Shown: in pieces, positions 16,038 to 24,901 of the stretch
How positions within the stretch are numbered: the first letter of the stretch is position 1
Layout of the letters: each line of letters starts with the position of its first letter
From: Paenibacillus sophorae
GTDB lineage: Bacteria > Bacillota > Bacilli > Paenibacillales > Paenibacillaceae
Length of the DNA stretch: 64,000 nt
Assembly (NCBI RefSeq): GCF_018966525.1
Contig: NZ_CP076607.1
Coordinates: 3,968,001-4,032,000 of the forward strand
Direction: 5' to 3'
Program-made: the position numbers and the translations under genes
Notes under the pieces: model-generated
Told to the model about the DNA's origin: nothing
Seen by the model: the letters and a program-made list of their open reading frames with translations, nothing else
Database searches by the model: none

Positions 16038-16706
16038 TTATTGTTTCTCGTACTGCTTCATCAAGGCGGCGAGTTCGTCTTCAACTCCCTGATCCTTGTT
16101 CAGCTTCTCGAACTCGTCATCCAGCGATTTATTCCCTGCGCTCATCTCATTGCTCGCTTCCGCCTGCGCTTCGGCTTGGAGCATTTTCTCCTCCATCCGC
16201 TTCAGTCCGGCGGTGGCGGAATCGGAGCTGAATCCGCTCATCGCTTTATTGATTTCGGTCTGCGCCTTTGCGGCGTTGTAACGGGCGACCAGCGTCTCGC
16301 GCTTGCTCTTCATCTGGTTCAACTGCTTGCGCATTTCTTCCAGCTTCGCCCGAAGATTATCCGCAGAAGCCTTGTTCTGGTCGTAGCTGGTCTTGTATTC
16401 CGTCAGCTTGCCTTCGGCGGTCTTCTTCTCTTCCAGAGCCCGGCGGGCGAGGTCGGCATTGCCTGCCTGCGCAGCGGTATGCGCCTGCTGGTTGCGCTTG
16501 TTCACCAGCGCTTCCTGCTCTTCGTAAAGCTGCTTGAATTTCTTCTCGATAGCGATTTGGGCGGCTACCGCTTTCTCCGCATCCTCCAGATCCTCTGTCA
16601 TGTCACGGATATATTGGTCGGTCATCTTGATCGGATCTTCAGCTTTGTCAATGATTGCATTGATATTGGACAGGGTTAAATCGCGCAATCTTTTAAAAAT
16701 CGACAT
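16038..16706 (-). CDS. PspA/IM30 (LiaH-like) membrane-stress protein
   Basis: 222 residues, almost entirely coiled coil. The start MSIFKRLRDLTLSNINAIID is a typical amphipathic PspA helix that binds membrane; EDPIKMTDQYIRDM and ARRALEEKKTAEG continue the family pattern. ESCRT-III-like PspA proteins polymerise on damaged membranes. B. subtilis has PspA and LiaH; which of them this matches cannot be told. First gene of a pair with the DUF4178 protein. Confidence 0.92.
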   Translation of the reverse strand: MSIFKRLRDLTLSNINAIIDKAEDPIKMTDQYIRDMTEDLEDAEKAVAAQIAIEKKFKQLYEEQEALVNKRNQQAHTAAQAGNADLARRALEEKKTAEGKLTEYKTSYDQNKASADNLRAKLEEMRKQLNQMKSKRETLVARYNAAKAQTEINKAMSGFSSDSATAGLKRMEEKMLQAEAQAEASNEMSAGNKSLDDEFEKLNKDQGVEDELAALMKQYEKQ

Positions 16707-16783
16707 GGTTCATTCCTCCAAAAGATGGTTTTTAAATGCTCGTTGATATGTTGTACGCAGGAAAAACGGGCGCGTTTCATTTT

Positions 16784-17128
16784 TTAAATCTTGTCCGCCA
16801 AATATCGTTCCACCTTACGCTCTACAATCGCTACCACCCGTGCGATCTGTTCTTTGGACAGATCGTCGTAATGAATTCCCATGACAACCGTTACCGTTCT
16901 GTGCAGCGCTTCGGCAACTTTGACGGCGACCGATTCGCTAATGGTATGCTCCTTGTGCCCGGGCACGGCCGAAGTCGTCACCGAAACGCCATTCTCGCCT
17001 GGATAAGCGGTACTGGCAGCGCCGATATGCCGGACTCCGCCTGTAATCAGCAGCACAATATCTTGTCCCACCGCCGTTTCGGACAATAGGATATCATCCG
17101 GATCAAAGGCTTCCGAAGACACGAGCAT
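16784..17128 (-). CDS. LpdD-like (gallate decarboxylase subunit D / prenyl-flavin chaperone) domain protein
   Basis: 114 residues, single small domain. Motifs LLITGGVRHIGAASTAYPG, VPGHKEHTISESVAVKVAEAL and VVMGIHYDDLSKEQI match, from memory, LpdD-type proteins linked with UbiD-like decarboxylases. No UbiD or UbiX gene is nearby, so it may act generally or be an orphan homologue. It follows pyrD by 26 bp in the same direction and is probably cotranscribed with pyrKD. Confidence 0.6.
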   Translation of the reverse strand: MLVSSEAFDPDDILLSETAVGQDIVLLITGGVRHIGAASTAYPGENGVSVTTSAVPGHKEHTISESVAVKVAEALHRTVTVVMGIHYDDLSKEQIARVVAIVERKVERYLADKI

Positions 17129-17154
17129 TCCCTCCCCAATATATTAACCGTTTT

Positions 17155-18114
17155 TTAGACAATGCCCCGTATTTCATCCAGAGAAGCTATATTTTCTTCG
17201 ATCATAAACTCGCGGAGGCCTCTAAGCAAGTCCTGTCCTGCACGCATATTCATAAAGTTATAGGTGCCCACCTGAACCACGGCTGCTCCCGCCATAATGA
17301 ATTCGACGATATCCGTCGCGGATGATATTCCGCCCATGCCGATGACCGGTATGTCCACCCTTTTGGCCACTTGATGCACCATTCGCAGCGCAATCGGCTT
17401 AATTGCCGGACCGGACAGCCCCGCGTACAGATTGTTGAATACGCTGCGCCGGCGCCGCACGTCGATCTTCATTCCGGAGATTGTATTGATGAGCGATACG
17501 GCGTCCGCCCCTTCTTCCTGGCACATGAGCGCCATATCGGCGATATCCTCCGCATTCGGCGACAGCTTGACCGACAGGGGCAGGCTCGTTGCCCGCCGGA
17601 CGGCCCTCACCAGCTCGCGCGCGTCACAGGTTCGGATGCCGAAGGCGATCCCGCCTTCTTTTACATTCGGACAGGATATGTTCAGTTCGATCATGTCAAC
17701 CGCTTTGCTGCCGCGAGCATCGGCATCCTTCTGTATCAGCTCCGCTCCGGTGACGTAATCCTCGAACGTGTTCCCCCCGAGATTTACAATCCGCGCCGTA
17801 TCGAGCGTCTCCCAGTAGGCACATTCTTTTTCCAAAAAAGCGGAAACCCCCGGATTCTCCAGCCCGACGCTGTTCAGCATGCCAGATGCCGTCTCGTATA
17901 CACGGGTTCCCTGGTTGCCCGCCTTGGCCTGAAGCGTCAGCCCCTTGCCGGAAATGCCGCCGAGTTCGTTCACGTCATAATATTTCGCATATTCCTTGCC
18001 GAATCCGAAGGTTCCTGAAGCCATAACGATCGGATTCTTGAATGTGACGCCGGCAATGCGAGTGCTCAGATCGAGCTCCGCATTTTTGGATGAAGAATCT
18101 CCGATTTTAATCAT
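17155..18114 (-). CDS. pyrD: Dihydroorotate dehydrogenase B, catalytic subunit
   Basis: 319 residues, class 1B FMN enzyme oxidising dihydroorotate to orotate with NAD+ through PyrK. Motifs: [28 protein letters not shown] with the active-site Cys, SVKLSPN, and the phosphate-binding [14 protein letters not shown]. The start overlaps the pyrK 3' end by 8 bp. In Bacillus pyrK-pyrD lie within the large pyr operon; here they stand apart. Confidence 0.96.
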   Translation of the reverse strand: MIKIGDSSSKNAELDLSTRIAGVTFKNPIVMASGTFGFGKEYAKYYDVNELGGISGKGLTLQAKAGNQGTRVYETASGMLNSVGLENPGVSAFLEKECAYWETLDTARIVNLGGNTFEDYVTGAELIQKDADARGSKAVDMIELNISCPNVKEGGIAFGIRTCDARELVRAVRRATSLPLSVKLSPNAEDIADMALMCQEEGADAVSLINTISGMKIDVRRRRSVFNNLYAGLSGPAIKPIALRMVHQVAKRVDIPVIGMGGISSATDIVEFIMAGAAVVQVGTYNFMNMRAGQDLLRGLREFMIEENIASLDEIRGIV

Positions 18115-18811
18115 GGAATACTACCTCCTCCGCCAAAAATACCGGCCCGTCCGCGCAGGCTTTCCGCTGCCCGTCCTTACAGGATACGCTGCAGACGAGG
18201 CACGCCCCGATTCCGCAGGCCATACGGTTCTCCAGCGACAAATACACGTTCACCGGACTTCCCGAGGTAGCCGCGGCGATCCCTTTAAGCTGTGCCGCTT
18301 TAAGCATCGGATGCGGTCCGCATACGAAAATATGGTCATACTCCGCAAAATCGACATTGTCCAAAATGAGACCGCCGACATCAACCGTTAGTTTTGCGGC
18401 GTAAGGACGGAACTCCTCTGTCCGAAAAGGCTCTCGGCTGAAGCCGAGATATACATCGCAGCCAGGAATCTCACGGGCGCAATACAGCAGCGGCGCAATG
18501 CCGATGCCTCCTCCGACCAGTGCAACCCGTCCTGTGACAGCGGGAAAGCCGCTGCCGAAAGGTCCTTCCAGATTAATGGAATCGCCAGGAGTCAGCTGAG
18601 AGAACAGCTCGGTGCCTTCCCCTACGACATGATACAAAAATTCGATGCCATCGTCTTCCACCTGATGTATACTTAGCGGTCTGGAAAGGACAGGGTAGGC
18701 TCCCCATGCCCGCAGCATGTAGAATTGGCCCGTCTCGCCGCCGTAATCTCCGCTCACCCGGAGATGATACACATTATCCGCCAGCCGCTCGTTACTTATA
18801 ACCGTCCCCAC
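18107..18811 (-). CDS. pyrK: Dihydroorotate dehydrogenase B, electron-transfer subunit
   Basis: 234 residues. FAD-binding ferredoxin-reductase fold ([24 protein letters not shown] for NAD) and a C-terminal [2Fe-2S] site with four Cys in [13 protein letters not shown]...C. It passes electrons from PyrD to NAD+. GTG start at 18811, AAGGAG 10 nt upstream. Overlaps pyrD. Confidence 0.95.
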   Translation of the reverse strand: MGTVISNERLADNVYHLRVSGDYGGETGQFYMLRAWGAYPVLSRPLSIHQVEDDGIEFLYHVVGEGTELFSQLTPGDSINLEGPFGSGFPAVTGRVALVGGGIGIAPLLYCAREIPGCDVYLGFSREPFRTEEFRPYAAKLTVDVGGLILDNVDFAEYDHIFVCGPHPMLKAAQLKGIAAATSGSPVNVYLSLENRMACGIGACLVCSVSCKDGQRKACADGPVFLAEEVVFHD

Positions 18812-19048
18812 TATATCAAGCTCCTTAAAATTTTATCTTATTAAAGATGCCTGAGAAGAGCAGTAAAATCTGTGATCTTCTTCACAATTATTAATGTTAT
18901 TTTCGATAACTGCAAGCATCCGTTGTTAACAGTATACACGTATCGGAAGCTCCAAGAAATAATGAATGCGGGTACCAGAGTTTGTATGTTTTGCTCCTGG
19001 TTGTGGAATAACAAACGTAGTAACGCCCAGATTTGAAAGGAGCGCAAG

Positions 19049-19972
19049 ATGATGATCGATGCCCGCTTTGCCAGAATGATCATTTTGGGCCTTATTTGTA
19101 CGTTCATCTGCTGCCTCGCCGGCTGCTCGGCCGATTCGGATACGCATCGGACGGGAACGTCAGCAGCGGCTCCAGGAAGCGAAACCGGCGGAAGCCAAAT
19201 CGCCGGCCGCGCGGCCGGGACGGCCGGAGAATCTCTGGAATGCCCAATTGGAAAGAACGGAAGCAACCTGACCCGTAGCGCAGACCGGGAACCAGCCAGC
19301 CAACCAGCGGCCGCTCCGCTGACCCTCGGACAGCTAATCCGCAAATACCCGAATGCGATCAAGACGAACGGTCCCCGAATTAAAGAGATCGCGCTCACGT
19401 TTGACGACGTTCCGGACCCCAGGTTCACGCCGCAGATTTTGGATGTGCTCCGGAGGTACCGGGTGAAAGCCACTTTTTTTATAGTAGGAAGACGGGCGGC
19501 CAAGCATCCCGCACTGGTTAAGCGCATTGTGAGAGAAGGACACAGCATCGGCAACCATTCGTACAATCATCCCCAGTTTACCAAGCTAAGCCTGCGGCAA
19601 TTCCGTTCCCAAATCAAGCGCGCGGAAAATATCATAAATAAAATAGCAGGATTCAGACCACGGCTGATCCGCCCCCCTTACGGCGAAATAACCGAACAGC
19701 AGCTTAAATGGGCCGAAGCCCAAGGCTACAAGCTGGTCAACTGGAATGTCGACTCTCTGGATTGGAAGGGATTGTCCCGTCAGCAGGTAAAGCGCAATAT
19801 TTTGTCTCATGCCGGCAAAGGGTCCATCATCCTTCAGCACGGCGGAGGCGGTACAGGCAGCAATCTGAAGGGCACCATAGAGGCGCTGCCCGATGTCATT
19901 GAAACACTCCGGCGCAAAGGATACACCTTTGTTACCATACCGGAGATGCTGAATGTGCCGGAACAGAAATAG
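19049..19972 (+). CDS. Lipoprotein polysaccharide deacetylase (NodB/CE4)
   Basis: 307 residues. Residues 1-26 are a lipoprotein signal with lipobox LAGC; a low-complexity linker of about 70 residues rich in Gly, Ala and Thr follows. The NodB domain starts at about 108: LTFDDVPDPRFTP (catalytic Asp and metal Asp; V replaces the usual G of DDGPD), HSIGNHSYNHP with the H-x3-H metal ligands, RPPYGE, and a final ILQHGGGGTG. Probably removes acetyl groups from cell-wall glycans outside the membrane. AAAGGAG lies 7 nt before the ATG. Confidence 0.9.
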   Translation: MMIDARFARMIILGLICTFICCLAGCSADSDTHRTGTSAAAPGSETGGSQIAGRAAGTAGESLECPIGKNGSNLTRSADREPASQPAAAPLTLGQLIRKYPNAIKTNGPRIKEIALTFDDVPDPRFTPQILDVLRRYRVKATFFIVGRRAAKHPALVKRIVREGHSIGNHSYNHPQFTKLSLRQFRSQIKRAENIINKIAGFRPRLIRPPYGEITEQQLKWAEAQGYKLVNWNVDSLDWKGLSRQQVKRNILSHAGKGSIILQHGGGGTGSNLKGTIEALPDVIETLRRKGYTFVTIPEMLNVPEQK

Positions 19973-20004
19973 AACGCCGCCGCTGCTGACCATTTTTGCA
20001 AAAA

Positions 20005-20043
20005 AAGAAACGAAGCGGACCTCACGGCCTGACTTCGTTTCTT
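20005..20043. terminator. Bidirectional terminator
   Basis: AAGAAACGAAG (20005-20015) and CTTCGTTTCTT (20033-20043) flank a 17-nt loop, between two converging genes. Confidence 0.8.
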
Positions 20044-20051
20044 ATAAGAAG

Positions 20052-20720
20052 CTACTTGATGATATACAATTGCACATACTGGTAACCGAATTCGGAGACG
20101 AAGCTTTGGCTTCCAGGTATGAAAATGTCGATACGGTTGCCCTGTATGGCGCTTCCTTTATCAGAGGCGGTTGCCACAAAAGCCTGCTTCGGCAGGCCGG
20201 GATGGGAATACCCTGTCACCAGCACCTTCGTTCCGAGCGGAATGACATCCGGATCGACGGCGATCGTCCCCAGCTTCAGCGGATTGCCAAAGTAATCAAC
20301 GGCTCCCCATTGACCGTTCTCACTCGCGGCTGAGGAATAGGCGGTCGCTTTAACCTGCAGCGTTTTTTCATAATTATATGTCTTCCCCCAGGCTTCCACC
20401 GTCTTCGAATCCGTCTCTGCGGCCAGCGATACCGCCGGAGCTTTGCTCATTGCCTTCAGTCCGGCAGAAGCCGAGGATGTACCCGAAGCCGAACCCGGAA
20501 TCACCAATCTCAGGCCGGGATACAGATTAAGCGGGTTAATTTTCGGATTTGCTTCCATTAATGCGGCTACTTCCACACCGTATTTTTTGGCTACCGTATA
20601 AAATGTGGTTTGATTTCCAGCAATGTGAACCCTGTCCGCATGCGCCGGCGACGCGATCAGCAGGGCTCCAAGGCCCAAAATGACGGCGGCGGATTTTATC
20701 GATGAGATTCCGAACTTCAT
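20052..20720 (-). CDS. LysM and 3D-domain cell-wall protein (YocH-like)
   Basis: 222 residues. Signal peptide to about 28 (cleavage near SPAHADRV), one LysM-like domain (FYTVAKKYGVEVAALMEANP, NLYPGLRLVIPG), a Ser/Ala-rich linker, and a C-terminal 3D domain with its three Asp (VDYFGNPLKLGTIAVDPDVIPLGT, then ASDKGSAIQGNRIDIFI). Such proteins are muralytic transglycosylase-type enzymes related to YocH. ATG 20720 has AGGAGGAA; the frame to 20777 has none. YocH is WalR-controlled in B. subtilis; no exact WalR site was found here. Confidence 0.88.
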   Translation of the reverse strand: MKFGISSIKSAAVILGLGALLIASPAHADRVHIAGNQTTFYTVAKKYGVEVAALMEANPKINPLNLYPGLRLVIPGSASGTSSASAGLKAMSKAPAVSLAAETDSKTVEAWGKTYNYEKTLQVKATAYSSAASENGQWGAVDYFGNPLKLGTIAVDPDVIPLGTKVLVTGYSHPGLPKQAFVATASDKGSAIQGNRIDIFIPGSQSFVSEFGYQYVQLYIIK

Positions 20721-20938
20721 AACTTCCTCCTCTGTTTCCTTCACGAATAACGCTTTTATGTATTCTCCAACCGTCAAGCTTTCGTTCTATTGCTAAATGC
20801 AGCAGCTCAACAGTTTTTAATATATCACAATTTTGTAACCATTTCATTTGTAATTGTTACCACTTTGAAACATTTCATTAAATTACGCATAAAGTTCGGT
20901 GAATAAATCAATTATTTCAGAAGATGCACCATAAATAT

Positions 20939-20955
20939 TTTACACTGCGTTAACA
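20939..20955 (+). promoter_or_regulatory. Possible PhoP box pair upstream of ppk1
   Basis: TTTACA-N5-TTAACA, two copies of the PhoP half-site TT(A/T/C)ACA with the normal 5-nt spacing, 144 bp before the ppk1 start in a 378-bp intergenic region. Only two of the usual four repeats are seen, so this is tentative. Confidence 0.3.
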
Positions 20956-21098
20956 ATCAAAGCTGTCACAAAAGGTAAAATAAAGATGAATCGGCTCGGT
21001 ATCAATCAAAAAAGGAGATTAATACATTGTCTTCACCAGTATGTTAAAATAAGTTGATGTCACCAGAATCGGCCAATGGTTATGAATTTGGAGGAGTC

Positions 21099-23213
21099 AT
21101 GAGCGAAGAAGAGAAAAACAACATTCACAGCAGTCCATCCGCTGCCTATCTGAACCGGGATCTGAGTTGGATTGAGTTCAACCGCCGCGTATTGGAGGAA
21201 GCACAGGACCCGAATAACCCTTTATTGGAACGGGCCAAATTCCTTGGCATCGTCTCAAGCAATCTGGATGAGTTCATCAGTGTGCGGGTTGCGGGTATTC
21301 AGGATCAAATCCGTGCGGGCTATACGAAAAAGGACTTTACCGGCTATACTCCTTCCGGCCTCCACAAACGTCTGTACAAGCGTGTCGGAAAAATCGTCAC
21401 CGATCAATACCGGGCATTCCGGGACATTTCCCGGAGTCTTAACAAGAAAGGCATCATTCTCGTCGATTACGAGGATTTGACTCAAGCCCAGGAAACCGCG
21501 GTGGAACAATATTACCGGGATATTATTTTCCCCGTATTGACGCCGATGGCGGTGGATCAGAGCCGGCCATTCCCGCTTGTTCATAGCCTGTTTATTTATC
21601 TTGCAGTCGTTCTGACGAAAAAGCATAAAGATCATGACGAGTTCTTTTTCGCTATTTTGCAAATTCCATCCAATCTGCCGCGCTGCATCCCTCTTCCGCA
21701 TCGTGCCAACAGCAAGCGGCGGCAGTTCGTCTATATTGAAGATGTCATCCGCGCCCATATCGGAACGCTGTTCAGCGGCTATCATCCGGTTGCCGTTAAT
21801 GAGTTCCGCCTTACGCGAAACTCCGACCTTAGCATTGACGAGGAAGGCGCCGAGGACCTGCTGGAGGAGATTGAAAAAGAGCTGCGCAAACGCCGCCGCG
21901 GAGTGCCGGTCAGGCTGGAAGTCCAAAAAGGCATTCACCCATATGCGCTGGAGCAGCTGCTTGCTGAATTTGAAGTCGAACATTTTGTGTATGAGATCGA
22001 CGGACCGCTTGATCTTGGATTCTTGCGTCAATTTGCCGGAGGTCTTAAGGGACACAGCGACCTGAATTATCCGCCGATTGAACCCGTCTACCCGGCCGAG
22101 TTCGAAGAAACCGAGGATTTCTTCGAAGTACTGCGGGAACGCGACGTTCTGGTCTATCATCCTTATGAATCGTTCGAATCCTTCATCGATTTCATTACTC
22201 AGGCGTCTGAGGACGAACAGGTTATGGCGATTAAAATGACCCTTTACAGGGTCAGCGGCAATTCCCCGCTAATTACCGCGCTCGCGCGCGCGGCGGGATC
22301 GGGCAAGCAGGTAACCGTAGTGGTAGAGCTGAAAGCGAGGTTCGACGAAGAGCGCAATATCGCGTGGGCTAGGAAGCTTGAGCAGTCGGGCTGCCATGTG
22401 GTGTATGGATTGGTCGGCCTGAAAACCCATGCCAAGATCACCCTGATTGTCCGTCAGGAGGGCAATGAGCTGCGCCGATATGTACATATCGGGACGGGAA
22501 ATTACAACGAGAATACTGCAAAAATATATACGGATATCAGTATGTTCACCGCGCATTACGAGATCGGGCTGGACGCTTCCGAGCTGTTCAATCAGATTAC
22601 GGGATATTCCGCCAATTATGACTGGAACTCGTTCTTCGTCGCTCCGGTCAGCTTGAGCAATTCGCTGAAGAAGCTGATTCAGCGGGAGAGCGAACATGCA
22701 GCGAACGGACGTCCGGCCCGTATTATAGCGAAAATGAATTCCCTCTCCAACCAGCAGGTGATCGATGACCTGTATGAAGCGGATCAAGCCGGCGTTTCGA
22801 TCGATCTGATTGTTCGGGGGGTCTGCTGCCTTCGCCCCGGAGTCCCGGGCCTGAGCGAGAGGATAACTGTACGCAGCATCGTCGACCGCTTCCTTGAGCA
22901 CTCCCGGATCTACTATTTCGAGAACGGCGGAAATCCCGAGGTGTATTTGTCCAGCGCGGACTGGATGACCCGCAACCTGACCCGCCGGGTTGAATTAATG
23001 TGCCCTGTCCGGGATAAGACAGCCCGTGAACAGGTGGTCCAGATTTTGGAGATGTCGCTTCAGGACAATCAGAAATCAAGCTTCCTTCTGCCAAGCGGCA
23101 ACTATGAGCGGCCTAACGACGAAAAGGCCCCTTTCCGGAGCCAGTTTGCCGCTATGAATGTTGAGAGTTGGAAATATACTCAAGCTTTACCTTCAGACCC
23201 CATGCATTCCTGA
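21099..23213 (+). CDS. ppk1: Polyphosphate kinase 1
   Basis: 704 residues. Makes polyphosphate from ATP. All PPK1 domains are present: N-terminal helical domain (YLNRDLSWIEFNRRVLEEA), head, and two PLD-like catalytic domains containing the autophosphorylated His (GLKTHAKITLIVR, with HIGTGNYNENTAKIYTD) and the second His region. ATG 21099 follows GGAGG by 5 nt; the frame opens at 21054. Its 3' end overlaps ppx convergently by 62 bp. Confidence 0.96.
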   Translation: MSEEEKNNIHSSPSAAYLNRDLSWIEFNRRVLEEAQDPNNPLLERAKFLGIVSSNLDEFISVRVAGIQDQIRAGYTKKDFTGYTPSGLHKRLYKRVGKIVTDQYRAFRDISRSLNKKGIILVDYEDLTQAQETAVEQYYRDIIFPVLTPMAVDQSRPFPLVHSLFIYLAVVLTKKHKDHDEFFFAILQIPSNLPRCIPLPHRANSKRRQFVYIEDVIRAHIGTLFSGYHPVAVNEFRLTRNSDLSIDEEGAEDLLEEIEKELRKRRRGVPVRLEVQKGIHPYALEQLLAEFEVEHFVYEIDGPLDLGFLRQFAGGLKGHSDLNYPPIEPVYPAEFEETEDFFEVLRERDVLVYHPYESFESFIDFITQASEDEQVMAIKMTLYRVSGNSPLITALARAAGSGKQVTVVVELKARFDEERNIAWARKLEQSGCHVVYGLVGLKTHAKITLIVRQEGNELRRYVHIGTGNYNENTAKIYTDISMFTAHYEIGLDASELFNQITGYSANYDWNSFFVAPVSLSNSLKKLIQRESEHAANGRPARIIAKMNSLSNQQVIDDLYEADQAGVSIDLIVRGVCCLRPGVPGLSERITVRSIVDRFLEHSRIYYFENGGNPEVYLSSADWMTRNLTRRVELMCPVRDKTAREQVVQILEMSLQDNQKSSFLLPSGNYERPNDEKAPFRSQFAAMNVESWKYTQALPSDPMHS

Positions 23214-24690
23214 ATATTTTGAGGGCGTTATCGATTTCCTCCAGCTTTAACAGAGGCCGCTGACTGCCCAGAATTTCGATATCAAGGCTTCCCCCTTTCA
23301 GACGGGGTTTAATCTGTTGCTCTATTCCGGTCTCGTTGTTATCCAAGGCCGCGCTCAGTTGAACGAGCGAACCAAGCTTATGTATCCACTCCTCGTCGGA
23401 AGCCAGAAGAATGTCCTTATGCTCTGTGGACAGCTTCTGCTTCCGGTTTTTTGTGCTGTATGAGGCGATCATGGAGCACAGCACGAGCTGGCGGTGCGTA
23501 AGTCCCCGGATCGGCGAGTTCATCAGCCAATAGCGGGTATGCCGCTTGGACTGGTAATAATTAATATTGGCGCCAAGGCGGTACAGCATTACCGATACAT
23601 AGATGAGCATTTCCTGCTCATTTGCATCCCCTTCGCTTTTAAGCGCTCTATGTAAGCCCTGGGCGATTTTATAAACATCCTCTAAAAAATCAGTCGAAGC
23701 CTCCTTGTTCAAACGCTGCAGAGTCCCTAGACTGTACTCCAGTGCGCTAGCTCGTACCGGGTGATCCGGTTCCAGCAGATCATGCAGCATCCCCTCACGC
23801 AGCCCTTCTCCGCTTATGACGGCCTGACCCGCTCCGATATACTGATATACCGTATGGAAAATAATCAGGCCCGATACGATAATGTCCGCCCGGCTCTTTG
23901 ACAGTCCGTCGAGATTCTTCCGCTTGTCGTATGACATCGCCGGCAAAGTTTCCATAAATCTTTTGATAGTCTCGCTGTACATGGTGTATCCATGTGAATT
24001 GGGCAGGGAATATTTCCGCCCTTTCTGGTCTATCTTGCCAAGCGTCCGTAGCGTCCCCCCCAGACCGTATAGAGGCAGCCCTTTGCCGGTTCGGAGCCAT
24101 TCGCAATCCGCTAGATGCTCACGGACAAATGCTTCCAGCTTGCGCACTTGTTCCCCGCTCCAATCGCCTCCCTGGCCAAACGTTACATTGGTGTTGACCG
24201 CTCCGAACGGAAAGGAAATACTGTGCCGGTAGCTCCGATTTTGAAATAGCGTAATTTCCGTACTGCCGCCGCCGATATCAATGACAAAGCCGTCATTGAC
24301 ATCAAAGGCGTTGATGACGCCGAGAAAGCCGAAATAGGCCTCCTGCTGCCCGCTGATGATTTCGATCTCCAGCCCGGCCGCATCGGAGAGAAACGCGATG
24401 ATCTCCTCAGAGTTGGCCGCGTTCCGGATCGCCGCAGTTGCGCCCACGCGGATCCGGGAAACGCCGTAAACCCGGCAAACCATTTTAAATTGCAGGAGCA
24501 CCGGAACAATAGCTTCCAGCGCCATTCGCTCCAGTCTTCCTTCCATTGTGATCTTTTCGCTCAGACGGGCAGAATACTTAGATTCTTTGATAATCCGGTA
24601 TCCGCCTTCAGGCGTTGTTTCATAGATGACGAGTCTAATGGAGTTGGAACCAATATCGATAATACCGATTCGGCTAAGGTCGTTGTTCAT
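23152..24690 (-). CDS. ppx: Exopolyphosphatase (Ppx/GppA)
   Basis: 512 residues. Degrades polyphosphate from the ends (or pppGpp, in the GppA branch). N-terminal actin-like ATPase fold: IGIIDIGSNSIRLVIYE, EAYFGFLGVINAF, VIDIGGGSTEIT. The C-terminal HD-like region starts at about 310. Divergent partner of ppk1, with 3' ends overlapping over 62 bp. Confidence 0.94.
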   Translation of the reverse strand: MNNDLSRIGIIDIGSNSIRLVIYETTPEGGYRIIKESKYSARLSEKITMEGRLERMALEAIVPVLLQFKMVCRVYGVSRIRVGATAAIRNAANSEEIIAFLSDAAGLEIEIISGQQEAYFGFLGVINAFDVNDGFVIDIGGGSTEITLFQNRSYRHSISFPFGAVNTNVTFGQGGDWSGEQVRKLEAFVREHLADCEWLRTGKGLPLYGLGGTLRTLGKIDQKGRKYSLPNSHGYTMYSETIKRFMETLPAMSYDKRKNLDGLSKSRADIIVSGLIIFHTVYQYIGAGQAVISGEGLREGMLHDLLEPDHPVRASALEYSLGTLQRLNKEASTDFLEDVYKIAQGLHRALKSEGDANEQEMLIYVSVMLYRLGANINYYQSKRHTRYWLMNSPIRGLTHRQLVLCSMIASYSTKNRKQKLSTEHKDILLASDEEWIHKLGSLVQLSAALDNNETGIEQQIKPRLKGGSLDIEILGSQRPLLKLEEIDNALKIFRNAWGLKVKLEYISNSQHS

Positions 24691-24836
24691 AGTATGTTTC
24701 CCCTTTATTAATCACTGAGCATAATTATACATCTTCCGGTTACATATTTACATTTTAAACGTTTAACATTTTTCTAAACGAATCAAACGTAACAATAATC
24801 ATATTGACTGCCGATTACTGAATGAAGAGAGTAATA

Positions 24837-24886
24837 GAACAAGCGGGTCGCGCCAAGAATGACTTCTGGCCCGGCCCCGCTTGTTC
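24837..24886 (-). terminator. Hairpin after the DUF4832 gene
   Basis: GAACAAGCGGG (24837-24847) pairs with CCCGCTTGTTC (24876-24886). Stable stem, but only a weak T-run on the minus strand. Confidence 0.6.
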
Positions 24887-24901
24887 GCTTTATTTGGTAC
24901 T

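Noticed and set aside
18841..19566. 241-codon minus-strand frame opposite the deacetylase
   Set aside because: Low-complexity reversed codons; the deacetylase has signal peptide, motifs and ribosome site.
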